A stretch of 64,000 nt of DNA from Paludisphaera rhizosphaerae (GTDB lineage Bacteria; Planctomycetota; Planctomycetia; Isosphaerales; Isosphaeraceae), in the NCBI RefSeq assembly GCF_011065895.1, contig NZ_JAALCR010000008.1, forward strand, positions 124,001-188,000, in the 5' to 3' direction. The notes under the pieces were generated by a model, which saw nothing but the letters and a program-made list of their open reading frames with translations, ran no database searches and was not told the DNA's origin. Position numbers and translations under genes: made by a program. Every line of letters starts with the position of its first letter. Within the stretch, counting starts at the first letter, position 1. Below, one piece after another: positions 38,684 through 48,906 of this stretch.

Positions 38684-39730
38684 ATGAAAGTGCGTCGCGC
38701 TTTCACGTTGATTGAGCTACTGGTGGTGATCGCTATTATCGCGGTGCTGATCGCGCTGCTGCTCCCCGCCGTGCAGGCGGCTCGCGAAGCGGCCCGACGG
38801 ATGCAGTGCGTCAACAACATGAAGCAGATCGGGCTGGCGATGCACAACTACGCCAGCACCTACGACACGTTTCCACCCGTGGCGACCCTGATGACCACGC
38901 AAGCGGCGGCGACCAGCCCCGACCAGGGGCCGAGTTTCCTGCTCCGGGCTGCTAACAACATCGAAGGGGGGCTCCTCTTCAATGCCTTCAACTGGTTGAT
39001 CTCCCCGGTCTGGGGCGGCAGCGACTACATCAACTCGACGGTGCGGAACGCGGTCGTGAACACGTTCCTCTGCCCGAGCGAGGCGTCAGGCAACGTCTGG
39101 CCGGCCGGGACGAACTACGCGGCGAGCTACGGCCCTCAGTGGCACTGGAACACGCCCCAGTCCGGGCCGTTCTCGTACTCGACGGCTTCCTCGTTCGCCT
39201 CGTTCACCGACGGCATGAGCAACACCGTGGCCGTCCTGGAGGTCGTCCGCGGCGACCTTTCTCCGGCTCTCTACCGGGGCGACGTCTACGACAACCAGTC
39301 CGGAACGCCCCCCAGCACCGTGACCTTCTTCGAGAGCATCCCGCAGCTCGACAGCTACGCCGCCGCCTGCGCGGCGATGAAGCAGGCCGACACCGGCGGC
39401 GCGGCGTACAGCGGAAACGCCAGTTCGGTGTCGCGACAGTGGGGAGCCGCCCACGCCTACTGGGCCAACGGCCGTGTCGAGGTCGGTGCCACCAGCAACA
39501 TGGCGCTCACGCCGAACTCAACCCTCCCCGACTGCGCGAGCTTCACCATCACCAACCTCGGCCCCGCCAGCGCGGGGATGTACGGCCCCCGGAGCTTCCA
39601 CCCCGGAGGCGTCAACACCCTCTTCGGCGACGGCTCGGTCCGCTTCGTCAAGGACTCGATCAGCCGGATCACCTGGTGGTCGATCGGCTCCAAGAACGGC
39701 GGCGAGGTCGTCAGCTCCGACGCCTTCTAG
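38684..39730 (+). CDS. DUF1559 prepilin-like protein
   Basis: A 348-residue protein of the planctomycete pseudopilin-like family. [20 protein letters not shown] is a class III signal with the cleavage/methylation motif (Ala in place of the usual Gly before FTLIEL). The [20 protein letters not shown] signature follows. It ends with an H-x9-DG element ([20 protein letters not shown]). Expected to be exported and assembled or anchored at the surface; biochemical role unknown. GGAGG lies about eight bases upstream of the ATG. No lipoprotein partner follows here, unlike the other two DUF1559 genes in the window. Confidence 0.92.
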   Translation: MKVRRAFTLIELLVVIAIIAVLIALLLPAVQAAREAARRMQCVNNMKQIGLAMHNYASTYDTFPPVATLMTTQAAATSPDQGPSFLLRAANNIEGGLLFNAFNWLISPVWGGSDYINSTVRNAVVNTFLCPSEASGNVWPAGTNYAASYGPQWHWNTPQSGPFSYSTASSFASFTDGMSNTVAVLEVVRGDLSPALYRGDVYDNQSGTPPSTVTFFESIPQLDSYAAACAAMKQADTGGAAYSGNASSVSRQWGAAHAYWANGRVEVGATSNMALTPNSTLPDCASFTITNLGPASAGMYGPRSFHPGGVNTLFGDGSVRFVKDSISRITWWSIGSKNGGEVVSSDAF

Positions 39731-39855
39731 GCTTGGGCCGTGCGATTTCCACGTCCTCGACGCCGCCCTTGCATCGGCGGCGTCGAGGATCTCGCCGATG
39801 GAACCGAGGTCGACGGAGCCGAGCCGGTTTCGATGCCGCCTCGAATTCGCGTGGG

Positions 39856-42800
39856 TCAGCCGAGTTTCGCGTGCGGGTGCCCGTAGACCACGTACGCCAG
39901 CCACGTCGCATCGCCAGCCTTGCGGGCTTCCTCGCGGGCCGCGACGGCCGCCTCGGAGATCATCGCCCCCTGCTTGAGATGAGTGTAGAAGGACTCGGTG
40001 AAGGTCCTCGCGGGGCTGTCCCCGACCGACCAGAGCGTGCCGACGAAGGCCCCCGCACCACGCCTGAGGAAGGCCTGGGCGAAGCCGCCGACCCCGGTCA
40101 GTTTGTAACCTGCTCGCCCGGCCTGGCAAGCGTTCAGGACGACGATCGGCGCCCGCCCGTCCGACCCCAGATTCGCGTGGGACTCGACGGTCGTCGCGGT
40201 AAGCTTGTCGAGAACGTACTTGCCCCCCTCGACGCGGCCCTCCATCAGGAGCTGGGCGTCAGAGATATTCCCCTGATCGGCGACGCCGTGACAGGCGAAG
40301 TGGAGCAGGTCGAACGCCCCCGGCTGGGCGAGCAGTTTCCGTACGGCGCCGGACTTCGCCTCCACCCTCGTGGCCTTAAATTCGTCCTCCAGGAATTTCC
40401 ACTCCTTCTCCGCCTCGGGAAGCACGTAGTCGGGATGGGGGTAGCTAGGGATCACGTAGCGAGCTTTCCCCGCGTGGTCACCCACCTTCTCGTTCGGCCA
40501 ACCCGCATCGTCGAGCCATCTCACGAGGCCCAACTGCCCCAGGAATCGCTCCTCCGAGCCCAGCGGCTTTCCGGGCGCGCAGAGGTGCACCAATTCCCAG
40601 GGGATGAAGGGCTCCTCGGCCATGACCATGATGCTTTTGAGCTGGTCTCGATAATCCCACAACACTCGCTGCAATTTATCCGGAATCAACTCGTTGAACA
40701 TCACCGCGCCGATCGCGCGCAGCTCTTCGAGGAAGTCATCCTGGTCCCCGTCGGTGCTGACCCACCGGTCTTCGATCGTCTTGTAGAGTTCCTCCACATA
40801 CCGCTTACGATCGCCGACGAGCGGCTTCGAATCGCCCCGTTCCAGCACTTTGAGGGCGGGAGATTGCAACCGGTAGCTGTAGGAGACGTCATCGCCGTTC
40901 CGACGCTCGATGATGGTGAGTTGGTGCAGCGGGGCGGCCAGCTTTGGCGCCTCGGCGGTCGTCGCGCTCGCCGAGGCCCTGCGGGGAGACTTGCCCCGGG
41001 TCTTGACGATCTGGGGCTTCAGCACGAGGGTGACCAGAGGCACCTGGCCCTGCCGCGCCACCACGCGGACCTCGCCCTCGCCGACGTGCGTCGGCCTGAG
41101 GATGAAATAGAGCGGCGTCGGCTCGCCGGGCTTCGGTGGATCGATCTCGACCCAGTCCTCGTCGACCGACTCGAAGTTGACCTTGGGCAAGACCTGGATC
41201 AGCAGCTTCCGACTCGGGTCGATCTCAACCTGACTCTCCGAGGCCGCGGCGTGGATCGCCTTGCCTATGACTTCGCGCGAGACGAGGACTTCGACCGTCG
41301 TCGTACGGTTGAGGACCACCTCTTCTTCCATCTCGGCGCGGAAGTGGCAGGTAACCTTCGGCTCGACGGCCGTCTTCTTTCCCGGTCCCCGGGTCGCACC
41401 GCCGCCTCCTCGGCTCGCACCGTCTCCACTTCGGGTCGTACCGCCTCCACCTCGATTGGCTGGCCGTGGCGTAGGATCCGGCGCGGTCCCGTGGGCGATC
41501 GCGAAGGTCGGCATCGCCCGACGAGCCAGGACCTTGTCAGCATCCTTCGTCGGATTGACGGCCAGTCTCGCGAGGTTGGCCAACTCCTCCGCGTTGGAGA
41601 GCTCCGATTCCTCGGGGAGGACGCCGACCGGCTTGTACCCAGAGAGGACGACCGCGCGACGCGTCGTCGACTCGAACCCCTTTGAAGCGGCGGGAATCAT
41701 CGAGTCGGTCACCGAACGCGTGTCCGAGCGGCCGGTCTCGTGGAGGTTGAGGGCGCTGTGGAGCGAGGTTTGGCCCTCGATGATCTTCGCCTGCTCGAGC
41801 ACCTCTTCGCTCGAGAACGCATAGTTGAGCATCTCACCTTGATGCTCCCGCCGGATCACCACGTAGCTCGGGCTGTCCTGCTTGATCGACTCGAGGGCCT
41901 CCTCAACTGGCGTCGTAGCTGCCATCACGACGATGTCTGTGTCCACCGCCGCGGGGATCTCGGCGCCGGCCACCCCACCCACCTCGATCACGTCAGGACT
42001 GAAAGCTGCCGCCCTGGGGAGGCCTCTCTTACCTCCCTTCGGACGGCGAGTTCCACCGCGTGTCGTGTTGGTAGACCGGGGCCTGGTCTCGATCTCAGCC
42101 GGGCCGGCGAGTCTCAGCCAGCGAGCCAGGGCGTTGGCGACCTCGGGCCGGACGAAATAGTTGGTGTGATAGACCTGCGGGTTCTTGCCGAAATCGAGGG
42201 TGTCCTTGATGTACTTGCCGAGTTGCGGGTCCACCCGGGTCATGGAGGCCGTATCGACTACCAGGTCATTCGCCTCCTTGATCAACTGCTTGGCGAAAAC
42301 GTCGATGATCCACTGCAGCAGGCGGCCCGGGAACTCCTTCGGCTCGTGATCGCCGCCGAAGACGCGCGGCTCGAACTCGGACGTGATCGCGCAGTAGTAA
42401 CTGTTGGCGATGCTCGGCTGGTTCACCTGCTCCTCGTTGAGCTTTTTGATGAAATCGCCGTCCGGCTCCATCGCGGCCAGCCCGGGTACGGCGCGTTCGG
42501 TGACGATGGTCGTCGCCAAGTACTTCACCAGCGAGCCAAGGCCTTGAGCGATCTCCCCGAGGACGAGGGTGACCGCCTTGGCCTGGGGCATCATGCCGAT
42601 CACGCGACAGGCCGCGACCGAGAGATTGGTGTAGAAATCGATCATGGCGTGCCAGTTCGCCGGTTCGGCCAGCCGGGTGCCGCCGTTGGTCACGGCGACG
42701 AAGACGACTCGCTCGATCAGGACCGGGAAGCTGGCCAGGGGCAGGAGGTGTTCGGACAGGCTCCGGAGGACCAGCCCCCCGCGGCTGTGCGTGACCACGT

Positions 42801-43725
42801 CGAGCCGAGGAGGATGCGGCCATGAGATGCTCTGGAGGCGAGCGAGCAAGTCCGACGCATTCTCCAAGGGGTCGTTGCTGAGCGTCGCGTGATCGAAGCC
42901 GATCACCAGGTCGTAGTTTTCGCGGGCCGCTTTGAGGAATTCCTGTCCCCAGGGCGTTGCAGACAGCGCGCCGTAGGAACCGATCGTGCTGCTGAACGTG
43001 CCGTGGACGAAGAGCAGGACGCGCGCCGGTCGATCCTTCGGCAGGAGCGACGTGGGGTCGTCAAGCAAGCCCCAACGGCTCGGGTCCCCATCCGACATCG
43101 CGACGAGGCCGCGCCGCACGTTCCGCTCGAGAAACGCCATGGCGCTGCCGACGGCGATGCGAGCGGCGAATTTGAAGACGAACGCCCTGACTTTCTCCGC
43201 GATGAAGTCGCCGATGATTCCACGTCGCGTCTCGCCTCGCTTCGGGGCCGCCTGGAGGGCCGGCGTGATCTGGAACTTCACCATCCTCTGAGCAGGGGCC
43301 GCGGCCCGGCCGCGCTTCTGGCCTGCGGCCGATCGAGTCGTGGCCTCGGTCGCGAACTCCCACGAATACACGCCATCCTGTTCGAGCAGCACGACCGCGT
43401 CTTCGTGAGGCTCCAGAGAAAGAGCGAATTCGGTCGCTTCAGCGGCCCTGGCTGCCCGCCCGCCACGCTTCGCAGCCGGCGGCGCGGAGCTATCCGGCTC
43501 AAGCTCGACCTGGTCGACCAGTTCCATCTCCTGCCGGCGGAACGCCTCGACGACCGCATCGTCGGCAGCCGTCTCCGCGTCCGCGTTCCGAGGCATCGGG
43601 ACTGCGGTGGGGAAGGCCCCCGACCTCGTCCGCCGTTTGGGCTTCGCCGACGTGACGATTTCAGCGACACGGTAGCCGGAGGCCGTAGTGATCTGCAGGC
43701 CACTCTTCCGATGGATTGTCGGCAT
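39856..43725 (-). CDS. Alpha/beta hydrolase - CHAT protease fusion protein
   Basis: A 1289-residue protein with no export signal. The N-terminal 220 residues are basic and low-complexity. Residues about 235-480 form a lipase-like alpha/beta hydrolase: LLFVHGTFSS, and Ser314 in the VVTHSRGGLVL elbow. A middle region includes a CBS-like stretch (DSPSYVVIRREHQGEMLNYA), a Gly-rich linker and a beta-sandwich region (VLNRTTTVEVLVSREVI). The C-terminal 300 residues are a CHAT caspase-like protease with catalytic His1146 (LLHFACHGV) and Cys1200 (VVLNACQAG). CHAT proteases act in cell-death and conflict systems; the hydrolase could be an effector or a regulated substrate. No partner gene is adjacent. 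Fusion identity is sure; function is inference. Confidence 0.85.
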   Translation of the reverse strand: MPTIHRKSGLQITTASGYRVAEIVTSAKPKRRTRSGAFPTAVPMPRNADAETAADDAVVEAFRRQEMELVDQVELEPDSSAPPAAKRGGRAARAAEATEFALSLEPHEDAVVLLEQDGVYSWEFATEATTRSAAGQKRGRAAAPAQRMVKFQITPALQAAPKRGETRRGIIGDFIAEKVRAFVFKFAARIAVGSAMAFLERNVRRGLVAMSDGDPSRWGLLDDPTSLLPKDRPARVLLFVHGTFSSTIGSYGALSATPWGQEFLKAARENYDLVIGFDHATLSNDPLENASDLLARLQSISWPHPPRLDVVTHSRGGLVLRSLSEHLLPLASFPVLIERVVFVAVTNGGTRLAEPANWHAMIDFYTNLSVAACRVIGMMPQAKAVTLVLGEIAQGLGSLVKYLATTIVTERAVPGLAAMEPDGDFIKKLNEEQVNQPSIANSYYCAITSEFEPRVFGGDHEPKEFPGRLLQWIIDVFAKQLIKEANDLVVDTASMTRVDPQLGKYIKDTLDFGKNPQVYHTNYFVRPEVANALARWLRLAGPAEIETRPRSTNTTRGGTRRPKGGKRGLPRAAAFSPDVIEVGGVAGAEIPAAVDTDIVVMAATTPVEEALESIKQDSPSYVVIRREHQGEMLNYAFSSEEVLEQAKIIEGQTSLHSALNLHETGRSDTRSVTDSMIPAASKGFESTTRRAVVLSGYKPVGVLPEESELSNAEELANLARLAVNPTKDADKVLARRAMPTFAIAHGTAPDPTPRPANRGGGGTTRSGDGASRGGGGATRGPGKKTAVEPKVTCHFRAEMEEEVVLNRTTTVEVLVSREVIGKAIHAAASESQVEIDPSRKLLIQVLPKVNFESVDEDWVEIDPPKPGEPTPLYFILRPTHVGEGEVRVVARQGQVPLVTLVLKPQIVKTRGKSPRRASASATTAEAPKLAAPLHQLTIIERRNGDDVSYSYRLQSPALKVLERGDSKPLVGDRKRYVEELYKTIEDRWVSTDGDQDDFLEELRAIGAVMFNELIPDKLQRVLWDYRDQLKSIMVMAEEPFIPWELVHLCAPGKPLGSEERFLGQLGLVRWLDDAGWPNEKVGDHAGKARYVIPSYPHPDYVLPEAEKEWKFLEDEFKATRVEAKSGAVRKLLAQPGAFDLLHFACHGVADQGNISDAQLLMEGRVEGGKYVLDKLTATTVESHANLGSDGRAPIVVLNACQAGRAGYKLTGVGGFAQAFLRRGAGAFVGTLWSVGDSPARTFTESFYTHLKQGAMISEAAVAAREEARKAGDATWLAYVVYGHPHAKLG

Positions 43726-44382
43726 GAATCGTTTTCCATCCAGGTTTCACGGCCTGAGAACGGGTCGGGCCCCGATGACCGATCGATCCTCGATCACGCT
43801 GGATCATGTTAGACGCCGGCGAGGACAACAGGACGCCCGGGTGGACGACGCGTCTTGTGGAATCCCGAGGACGAAGGGACGCCCCCTGAACGCCGGTTCG
43901 GGATTACCTTGTCCAGGAGAATCCGCCGCGGGTCTCGCCTTCGACGGCAAGGGAGAAATCGCCGAACTCGGTCGGAATCCCCACTGCGACCTCGCGAATA
44001 AATCAACCCCGTGATCAGACTACCAGGGGAGAAAAGCGGTTAACAAGGCGGTACTTACCAGTACCTCAACAACCTTAATCGACCATCGAAAAGGGCTCAG
44101 CGAAGGCAGTCGGCGCGCGATGCATGACGCCACCGACCGACCACGATGCTTGTCCAAGATCGTTGCCGTCAGGGATAATCGCCTTCGTAGCGAGTGGACC
44201 GACCGTGTCGATCCGCTCGGTGGAAGACCTGGGAAACGGCTTGAAGGCCGCGCCTATGCCTGGCAATTCAACGCGGGCGATCCACTTGACCATCTGATTC
44301 CATCAACCTGACCCGACGTCAAACCGATCCAATCCACTGATCGACCAACGTTCGGCGTCGCTCACGACTGCCTCAACGACTT
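43726..44382. other. Intergenic region, nothing recognised
   Basis: About 650 bases between the divergent CHAT fusion and GH43 genes. It includes a short GGTACT/AGTACC hairpin near 44050. Short open frames on both strands have no recognisable product. Promoters of both divergent genes should lie here, but I could not place them convincingly. Confidence 0.4.
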
Positions 44383-45369
44383 ATGAATTCGACACGCCGA
44401 CTTCGACTCGCAGCCTGTCTTCTTCTCCTCGCGATCCCTCGGTCCGGACATTCCCAGGAGAAGACGTCCGGCAATCCGATCTTCGAAGGCTGGTACGCCG
44501 ATCCCGAGGGCGTCGTCTTCGGCGACACGTACTGGATCTATCCGACCTATTCTGCCCGGTACGGCGAACAGGTCTTCTTCGACGCCTTCTCGTCGAAGGA
44601 TCTCCTGACGTGGGAGAAGCATCCGCGCGTCCTCGATGGGAAGTCCGTCGCCTGGGCGAAGCGTGCGATGTGGGCGCCCGCCGTGGTGGAGAAGGGGGGC
44701 AAGTACTACTTCTTCTTCGGCGCAAACGACATCCAGAACGACCAGACCCTCGGCGGCATCGGCGTCGCGGTGGCCGACGATCCCGCGGGTCCGTTCAAGG
44801 ACTACCTCGGCAAGCCGCTCGTCGACAGATTTCACAACGGCGCCCAACCCATCGACCAGTTCGTCTTCAAGGACGCCGACGGGGCTTACTACCTGATCTA
44901 CGGCGGCTGGCGGCACTGCAACATCGCCCGGCTCAACGACGACTTCACGGGCTTCGTCCCCTTCAAGGACGGCGTCTCCTTCAAGGAGATCACCCCGGAA
45001 GGCTACGTCGAAGGTCCGTTCATGTTCATCCGAAACGGCAAGTACTATTTCATGTGGTCGGAGGGAGGCTGGAAGGGTCCGGATTACAGCGTCGCCTACG
45101 CGATCGCCGATTCCCCCTTCGGCCCCTTCAAGCGCGTCGGCAAGATCCTGAAGCAAGACCCCGAGATCGCCACGGGAGCCGGTCACCACTCGGTGATCCA
45201 CGTCCCGGGAACCGACGAATACTTCATCGTCTACCACCGCCGCCCTCGCGGCCAGACCGACGCCAACGCCCGCATCACCTGCATCGACCGCATGGAGTTC
45301 GACGACAAGGGCGCGATCAAGCCGATCCGCATCACCAACGAAGGCGTCCCGGCCCGTCCGCTGCGATGA
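44383..45369 (+). CDS. Glycoside hydrolase family 43 protein
   Basis: A 328-residue exported five-bladed beta-propeller glycosidase. The signal peptide (RLRLAACLLLLAIPRSGHSQ) precedes IFEGWYADPEGVVFGDTYWI, in which the ADPE Asp is the catalytic base. APAVVEKGGKYYFFF follows. The transition-state Asp is in QPIDQFVF and the catalytic acid Glu in YVEGPFMFIRNGKYY. Likely substrates are arabinose- or xylose-containing plant polysaccharides. ATG at 44383 lacks a clear ribosome site but gives the expected signal length. Together with GH127 at 13 kb it indicates arabinan/arabinoxylan use. Confidence 0.92.
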   Translation: MNSTRRLRLAACLLLLAIPRSGHSQEKTSGNPIFEGWYADPEGVVFGDTYWIYPTYSARYGEQVFFDAFSSKDLLTWEKHPRVLDGKSVAWAKRAMWAPAVVEKGGKYYFFFGANDIQNDQTLGGIGVAVADDPAGPFKDYLGKPLVDRFHNGAQPIDQFVFKDADGAYYLIYGGWRHCNIARLNDDFTGFVPFKDGVSFKEITPEGYVEGPFMFIRNGKYYFMWSEGGWKGPDYSVAYAIADSPFGPFKRVGKILKQDPEIATGAGHHSVIHVPGTDEYFIVYHRRPRGQTDANARITCIDRMEFDDKGAIKPIRITNEGVPARPLR

Positions 45370-45650
45370 CTCCAGCATTCGAGCCCCGAACTTCATCCGT
45401 GTTTTATCGCCCCGGATCCGGAAACCAGCCCTCGCCGAACCTGACGCCCGCGAACGCCGGATCGGCGTCGCCCTCGCCATTGCCGACCGTCGCCCTCCTC
45501 GCCGACATCCGCCTTTCGTGCGGCTCCGACGACCGATCTTGGCAAAATGAGCGCACGTCAACCTTGCCGATTGCCTCGACTCGCATCATGAACTAATTTG
45601 GGAAACACGGGCGGTTTAAGAGGTTTACTCAGTTCACGCGAGAGGTCAAC

Positions 45651-46856
45651 ATGGCTGTCGGCGGAAAATCCCGCAGGGCGAAGTGGAGCGTGGAGGTCCT
45701 GGAAGTTCGGGCGTTGATGGCGACCTTCCAGATGCCGGGCGTTCAGGGACTCGGCGGCGGTCGGAACCTGTCGGCGACGTTTGATCGGATGGTGGGGTCG
45801 CTTCAAGCCCAGTTGGCCATCCAGGCGCCGAAGGACACCGCGCCCGAGAAGCTGGCGCAGGTGGTCGACGAGGTCGTGAGCCAGTATGAGGCCGCCTCGC
45901 AAGCGACGTTCGCGGGCTTTCCCAAGACGACGAGCCTGCTGGTTCAGCAGGGCGAGGCGCTCCGGCAGGAGATCGACTCGCTGAAACTGCAGTACGATCT
46001 GGGGTTGATCACGGTGTCAACCTTCAACTACGACGCCTACATGGAGATCAAGGAGCTGACCCTCAGCCGCGAGGTCTGGCCGGCGGGGACGCCGCTGTCG
46101 ACGTTCCTGGTCATGGCGACGGAGACCTCGGACGGGCTGTCGACGATCGCGACGACGGTGCAGACGACGAGCACGATCACCGACGAACAGGCCGCGGCCG
46201 TCCTGAAGTCGGAGGCGCTGGCGTTCCAGACCGAGGCGATCCTGGGCGCGACCCAGCAGCCGCAGGTCGCGGCCCCGATCAACCTGGCGACGAGCACGTT
46301 CATCGCCCAGGTCGACGCGGCGGTCGGCCAGCCAAATTTCGCCGCGCTGATCGTCTCGGCGACGACCGGCTTCGCCGACGCGCTGGTGAACGCGGGAGGC
46401 GCTTTCGGTCCCGGCGGTTCGATCGGCAAGCGGATCCAGCAGCCGTCGGTGGTGGCCGACCCGCTGGCGATCTCGGACGTCGCCACCTTCGCCCACCTTC
46501 AATACCGCGAGGTCGTGACGACCTCGACGACGGTCCTCCACCGCAACTTCACGTCGGCCTCCGACCGCTACGGCCGGTTCATGACCACCGACGTCTTCAA
46601 ATCCCCCGCGCAGGCGATCCGTAAGCTGGCCCTCGACCAGAGCTGGTACGGCACCAACCAGGCGTACTTCGTCGAGGACGTCACGCTCCCAACCGGGACG
46701 CGGGTCTACGTCGGCAAGGTCGCGCCGATCTACCAGGGGATCTTCCGCCGCGAGGCGACCCCCAGCCTGTACCCCGGCATGGCCGCCCAGTACCTCGTGG
46801 CGAACACCCGCGCCCCGGGCATCATCTGGGGGAACTTCCGGGCGACCGGAACCTGA
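45651..46856 (+). CDS. Planctomycete surface-type protein with LExRxL motif
   Basis: A 401-residue protein of unknown function. The N-terminus (SRRAKWSVEVLEVRALMATF) has the basic run followed by LEVRALMA that marks many planctomycete extracellular proteins in place of a classical signal. The middle is helical and Ala/Thr-rich (residues about 60-230). The C-terminal part (YREVVTTSTTVLHRNFTSAS, later VYVGKVAPIYQGIF) is beta-rich. No known domain was recognised. GAGAGG sits just upstream of the ATG. It is convergent with the zinc-ribbon gene. Confidence 0.72.
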   Translation: MAVGGKSRRAKWSVEVLEVRALMATFQMPGVQGLGGGRNLSATFDRMVGSLQAQLAIQAPKDTAPEKLAQVVDEVVSQYEAASQATFAGFPKTTSLLVQQGEALRQEIDSLKLQYDLGLITVSTFNYDAYMEIKELTLSREVWPAGTPLSTFLVMATETSDGLSTIATTVQTTSTITDEQAAAVLKSEALAFQTEAILGATQQPQVAAPINLATSTFIAQVDAAVGQPNFAALIVSATTGFADALVNAGGAFGPGGSIGKRIQQPSVVADPLAISDVATFAHLQYREVVTTSTTVLHRNFTSASDRYGRFMTTDVFKSPAQAIRKLALDQSWYGTNQAYFVEDVTLPTGTRVYVGKVAPIYQGIFRREATPSLYPGMAAQYLVANTRAPGIIWGNFRATGT

Positions 46857-46895
46857 GCCGATCCGGGCCGACCGTCCGACGAAGCGCCCCGGCCG

Positions 46896-48119
46896 TCACC
46901 GCTGGGGCGCGAGATCCGAGCCATAGACGACGAAGTACCAGCCGGCGCTGTCAGTGGCGCCGGCTGGAAAGTGTTTCGTGTAGATCTGTTCGCAGTCGAT
47001 GCAGTGGGTCTCGGTTTCACGAAGCATCTGACCGAATTCGGAATCCGCGGGGAGGTTCAGCCGGGCCACGACGTCGTGCGAGGCCTGAGCGGTGCGGGCG
47101 AACGCGGTGAGCAGCGGCGCGTGATGCCGACTGAAGAGTTCCTTGACCTGGGCGCGAGTGGGCAAGGGCGTTGAGTGTGTCTCGGTCTTGAGACGCTCGC
47201 CTTCGAGCGCGAGCACGCCGAGAGCCGTCCAGGCTTCACTCCCGCCGGGGGAAGTCGGCGCCGGCAGCGTTTCGAGTGCGTCTGCGAAGCGGTTATGGAA
47301 GCTCACCGTTGAGCTCAGCATGCGGTCGTATGCGGCGATGTCGGCCTTCTCCGTGGAAGACAGCCTGGCGTCCCACGCCGTCAACACGATATGCGAGGTC
47401 CCCGGCAAGCCGAAGCCGACGTAGAGATTGAGGGCCAGCAGGGCGATGGTCACGAACCAATCGAGCTGCTCGCGCGTGCTCTCGCCGCTGAACGCGAGGC
47501 GGTTCCCCCGAGCAAAGCTGATCGCCGCGCCCACCAGGCCGATCACGACGAGCACGCCGCCGATCACGCAGAGCCCCAACGCCCCCGTGCCCACGTAGGA
47601 CACTGCGTCCCACTGGCCGCCTCGTTGCAGCCCTCGCGAGACCCGCCCCAGGAAGGCCACGATGATCATCAACCCCATCGCGGCCTGTCGGATCTGCAAC
47701 CCCCAGGGGCCTTCATCCCTCCGCTTCCGTTTCAGCTTCGCCGACGGCTCGAACCCCGCGCGGGGCAGGGGGGCGTATTCCGGCTCGGCGACTCCCGTCT
47801 CGACGAGCCCCTGCCGCGAGGACGGCGCGGGAACCTCGTCGGCCAGCCCGTAAGGGTCGCTGACTTCGACGATCGGCTCGGGCTCGCGAACGGGCGCGGG
47901 CCTGGGCCGCGGGCGAGTCGTCGACTTCACCTCGGCCGGGGCTGAGACGCGCGCCGCCGGTGCTTCGCGGGGCGTCGCCTTGTGGGCCCCCGACGCCACC
48001 CGCTCCCCGGGGATTCGCATCACCGTCCCGCAATCCTTGCAGCGGCCCCGCCGCCCAGCCAGTTCGGGCTCCACCGAGTGCGGCTTGCGACAGAACGGGC
48101 AGGCGAACTCGATCTTCAT
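46896..48119 (-). CDS. Zinc-ribbon membrane protein
   Basis: A 407-residue protein. The N-terminus is a zinc ribbon (CPFC at residues 8-11 and CKDC about 20 later). A Pro/Arg/Ala-rich linker (about 35-140) follows, then hydrophobic segments (AAMGLMIIVAFLGRV, TGALGLCVIGGVLVVIGLVG and FVTIALLALNLYVGFGLPGT) and a C-terminal alpha-helical soluble region. Such zinc-ribbon/membrane proteins are common in planctomycetes and of unknown function. The ATG at 48117-48119 follows a GGGGGGGAAC run. It is divergent from the small secreted protein downstream on the other strand. Confidence 0.78.
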   Translation of the reverse strand: MKIEFACPFCRKPHSVEPELAGRRGRCKDCGTVMRIPGERVASGAHKATPREAPAARVSAPAEVKSTTRPRPRPAPVREPEPIVEVSDPYGLADEVPAPSSRQGLVETGVAEPEYAPLPRAGFEPSAKLKRKRRDEGPWGLQIRQAAMGLMIIVAFLGRVSRGLQRGGQWDAVSYVGTGALGLCVIGGVLVVIGLVGAAISFARGNRLAFSGESTREQLDWFVTIALLALNLYVGFGLPGTSHIVLTAWDARLSSTEKADIAAYDRMLSSTVSFHNRFADALETLPAPTSPGGSEAWTALGVLALEGERLKTETHSTPLPTRAQVKELFSRHHAPLLTAFARTAQASHDVVARLNLPADSEFGQMLRETETHCIDCEQIYTKHFPAGATDSAGWYFVVYGSDLAPQR

Positions 48120-48455
48120 GTTCCCCCCCTACGCCGACGCCGCTCTGGCGACGCCCCACGCCCTGGCCATGAAGATCTTATAATCACACAGTCGCGACCT
48201 GTCCAATGCTTGCATCGGAAATGCGACGGCGATGCGCCACGGTCGATCAGCGGCCGCCGGCAACGACCAGATGGATCGGAGAGAACGACGACGCGCCGAT
48301 CCCCGAAACTGCGGTTGGCCGATTGATGAGGTTCCGATAAAGTCCGCCGAGACCAGAGCCGACAGGACGTCGGCGAGGGGCCCATCTCTTGCATCCACTT
48401 CTTCAGAATCGCGCGCGGCTCAACCGGATGGATCGGTTCGTTGGGAGTTACGCCC
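48120..48455. other. Intergenic region between divergent genes, nothing recognised
   Basis: About 336 bases between the divergent zinc-ribbon and small secreted protein genes. Overlapping short open frames occur on both strands but none has a credible start or product. No clear promoter or repeat was seen. Confidence 0.35.
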
Positions 48456-48863
48456 ATGAGACACGCCCGCACGCGGATCCGGGACGGCCGCAGGACGCTC
48501 GCCGCCCTGCTGATCGGCGGCTACTGCGTTTGCGGCTGGGGATGCCACCAGCACCATTACTACTACTATGGGGCCTCGGGAGCGGGCAGCCCCTGCCCGC
48601 CGGGGACCGTGTCCTCGGGCGTCGTCGTGCCCAGCAACGTGACCGTCGGTCCGGTCTGCGAAGTTCCTTCCTCGGTGAACGGCGAGCCCGTCGTCATCGA
48701 CGGCCCGTCCACCGTCATCGACAACGGCCGGGCCAAGCCGAAAGTCGTCGTCAGCCAGCCCGACCGCAGGACCTCAAAATACGGCTGGCGCAACAGCAAT
48801 CCTGAGGACGTACCGACCTTCACTCAGATCGAAGGCGCGGTCGGCGGCACGAGGGTCAAGTAA
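48456..48863 (+). CDS. Small exported His/Tyr/Cys-containing protein
   Basis: A 135-residue probable exported protein. The hydrophobic N-terminus (TLAALLIGGYCVCGWGCHQH) contains several Cys residues and could include a degenerate lipobox, followed by a HHYYYY tract. The rest is Ser/Val/Pro-rich with no recognised domain. ATG at 48456 has GGGAG eight bases upstream. A TTG five codons earlier is open but has no site. Function unknown. Confidence 0.65.
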   Translation: MRHARTRIRDGRRTLAALLIGGYCVCGWGCHQHHYYYYGASGAGSPCPPGTVSSGVVVPSNVTVGPVCEVPSSVNGEPVVIDGPSTVIDNGRAKPKVVVSQPDRRTSKYGWRNSNPEDVPTFTQIEGAVGGTRVK

Positions 48864-48906
48864 AGCGAGAGATCCTCACGTCGCGGCATGAAGGGATGAT
48901 TCCGCG

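Noticed and set aside
39139-41685. An 848-codon plus-strand frame overlapping the DUF1559 gene and the CHAT fusion
   Set aside because: It overlaps two confidently identified genes in other frames and lacks a credible start or domain.
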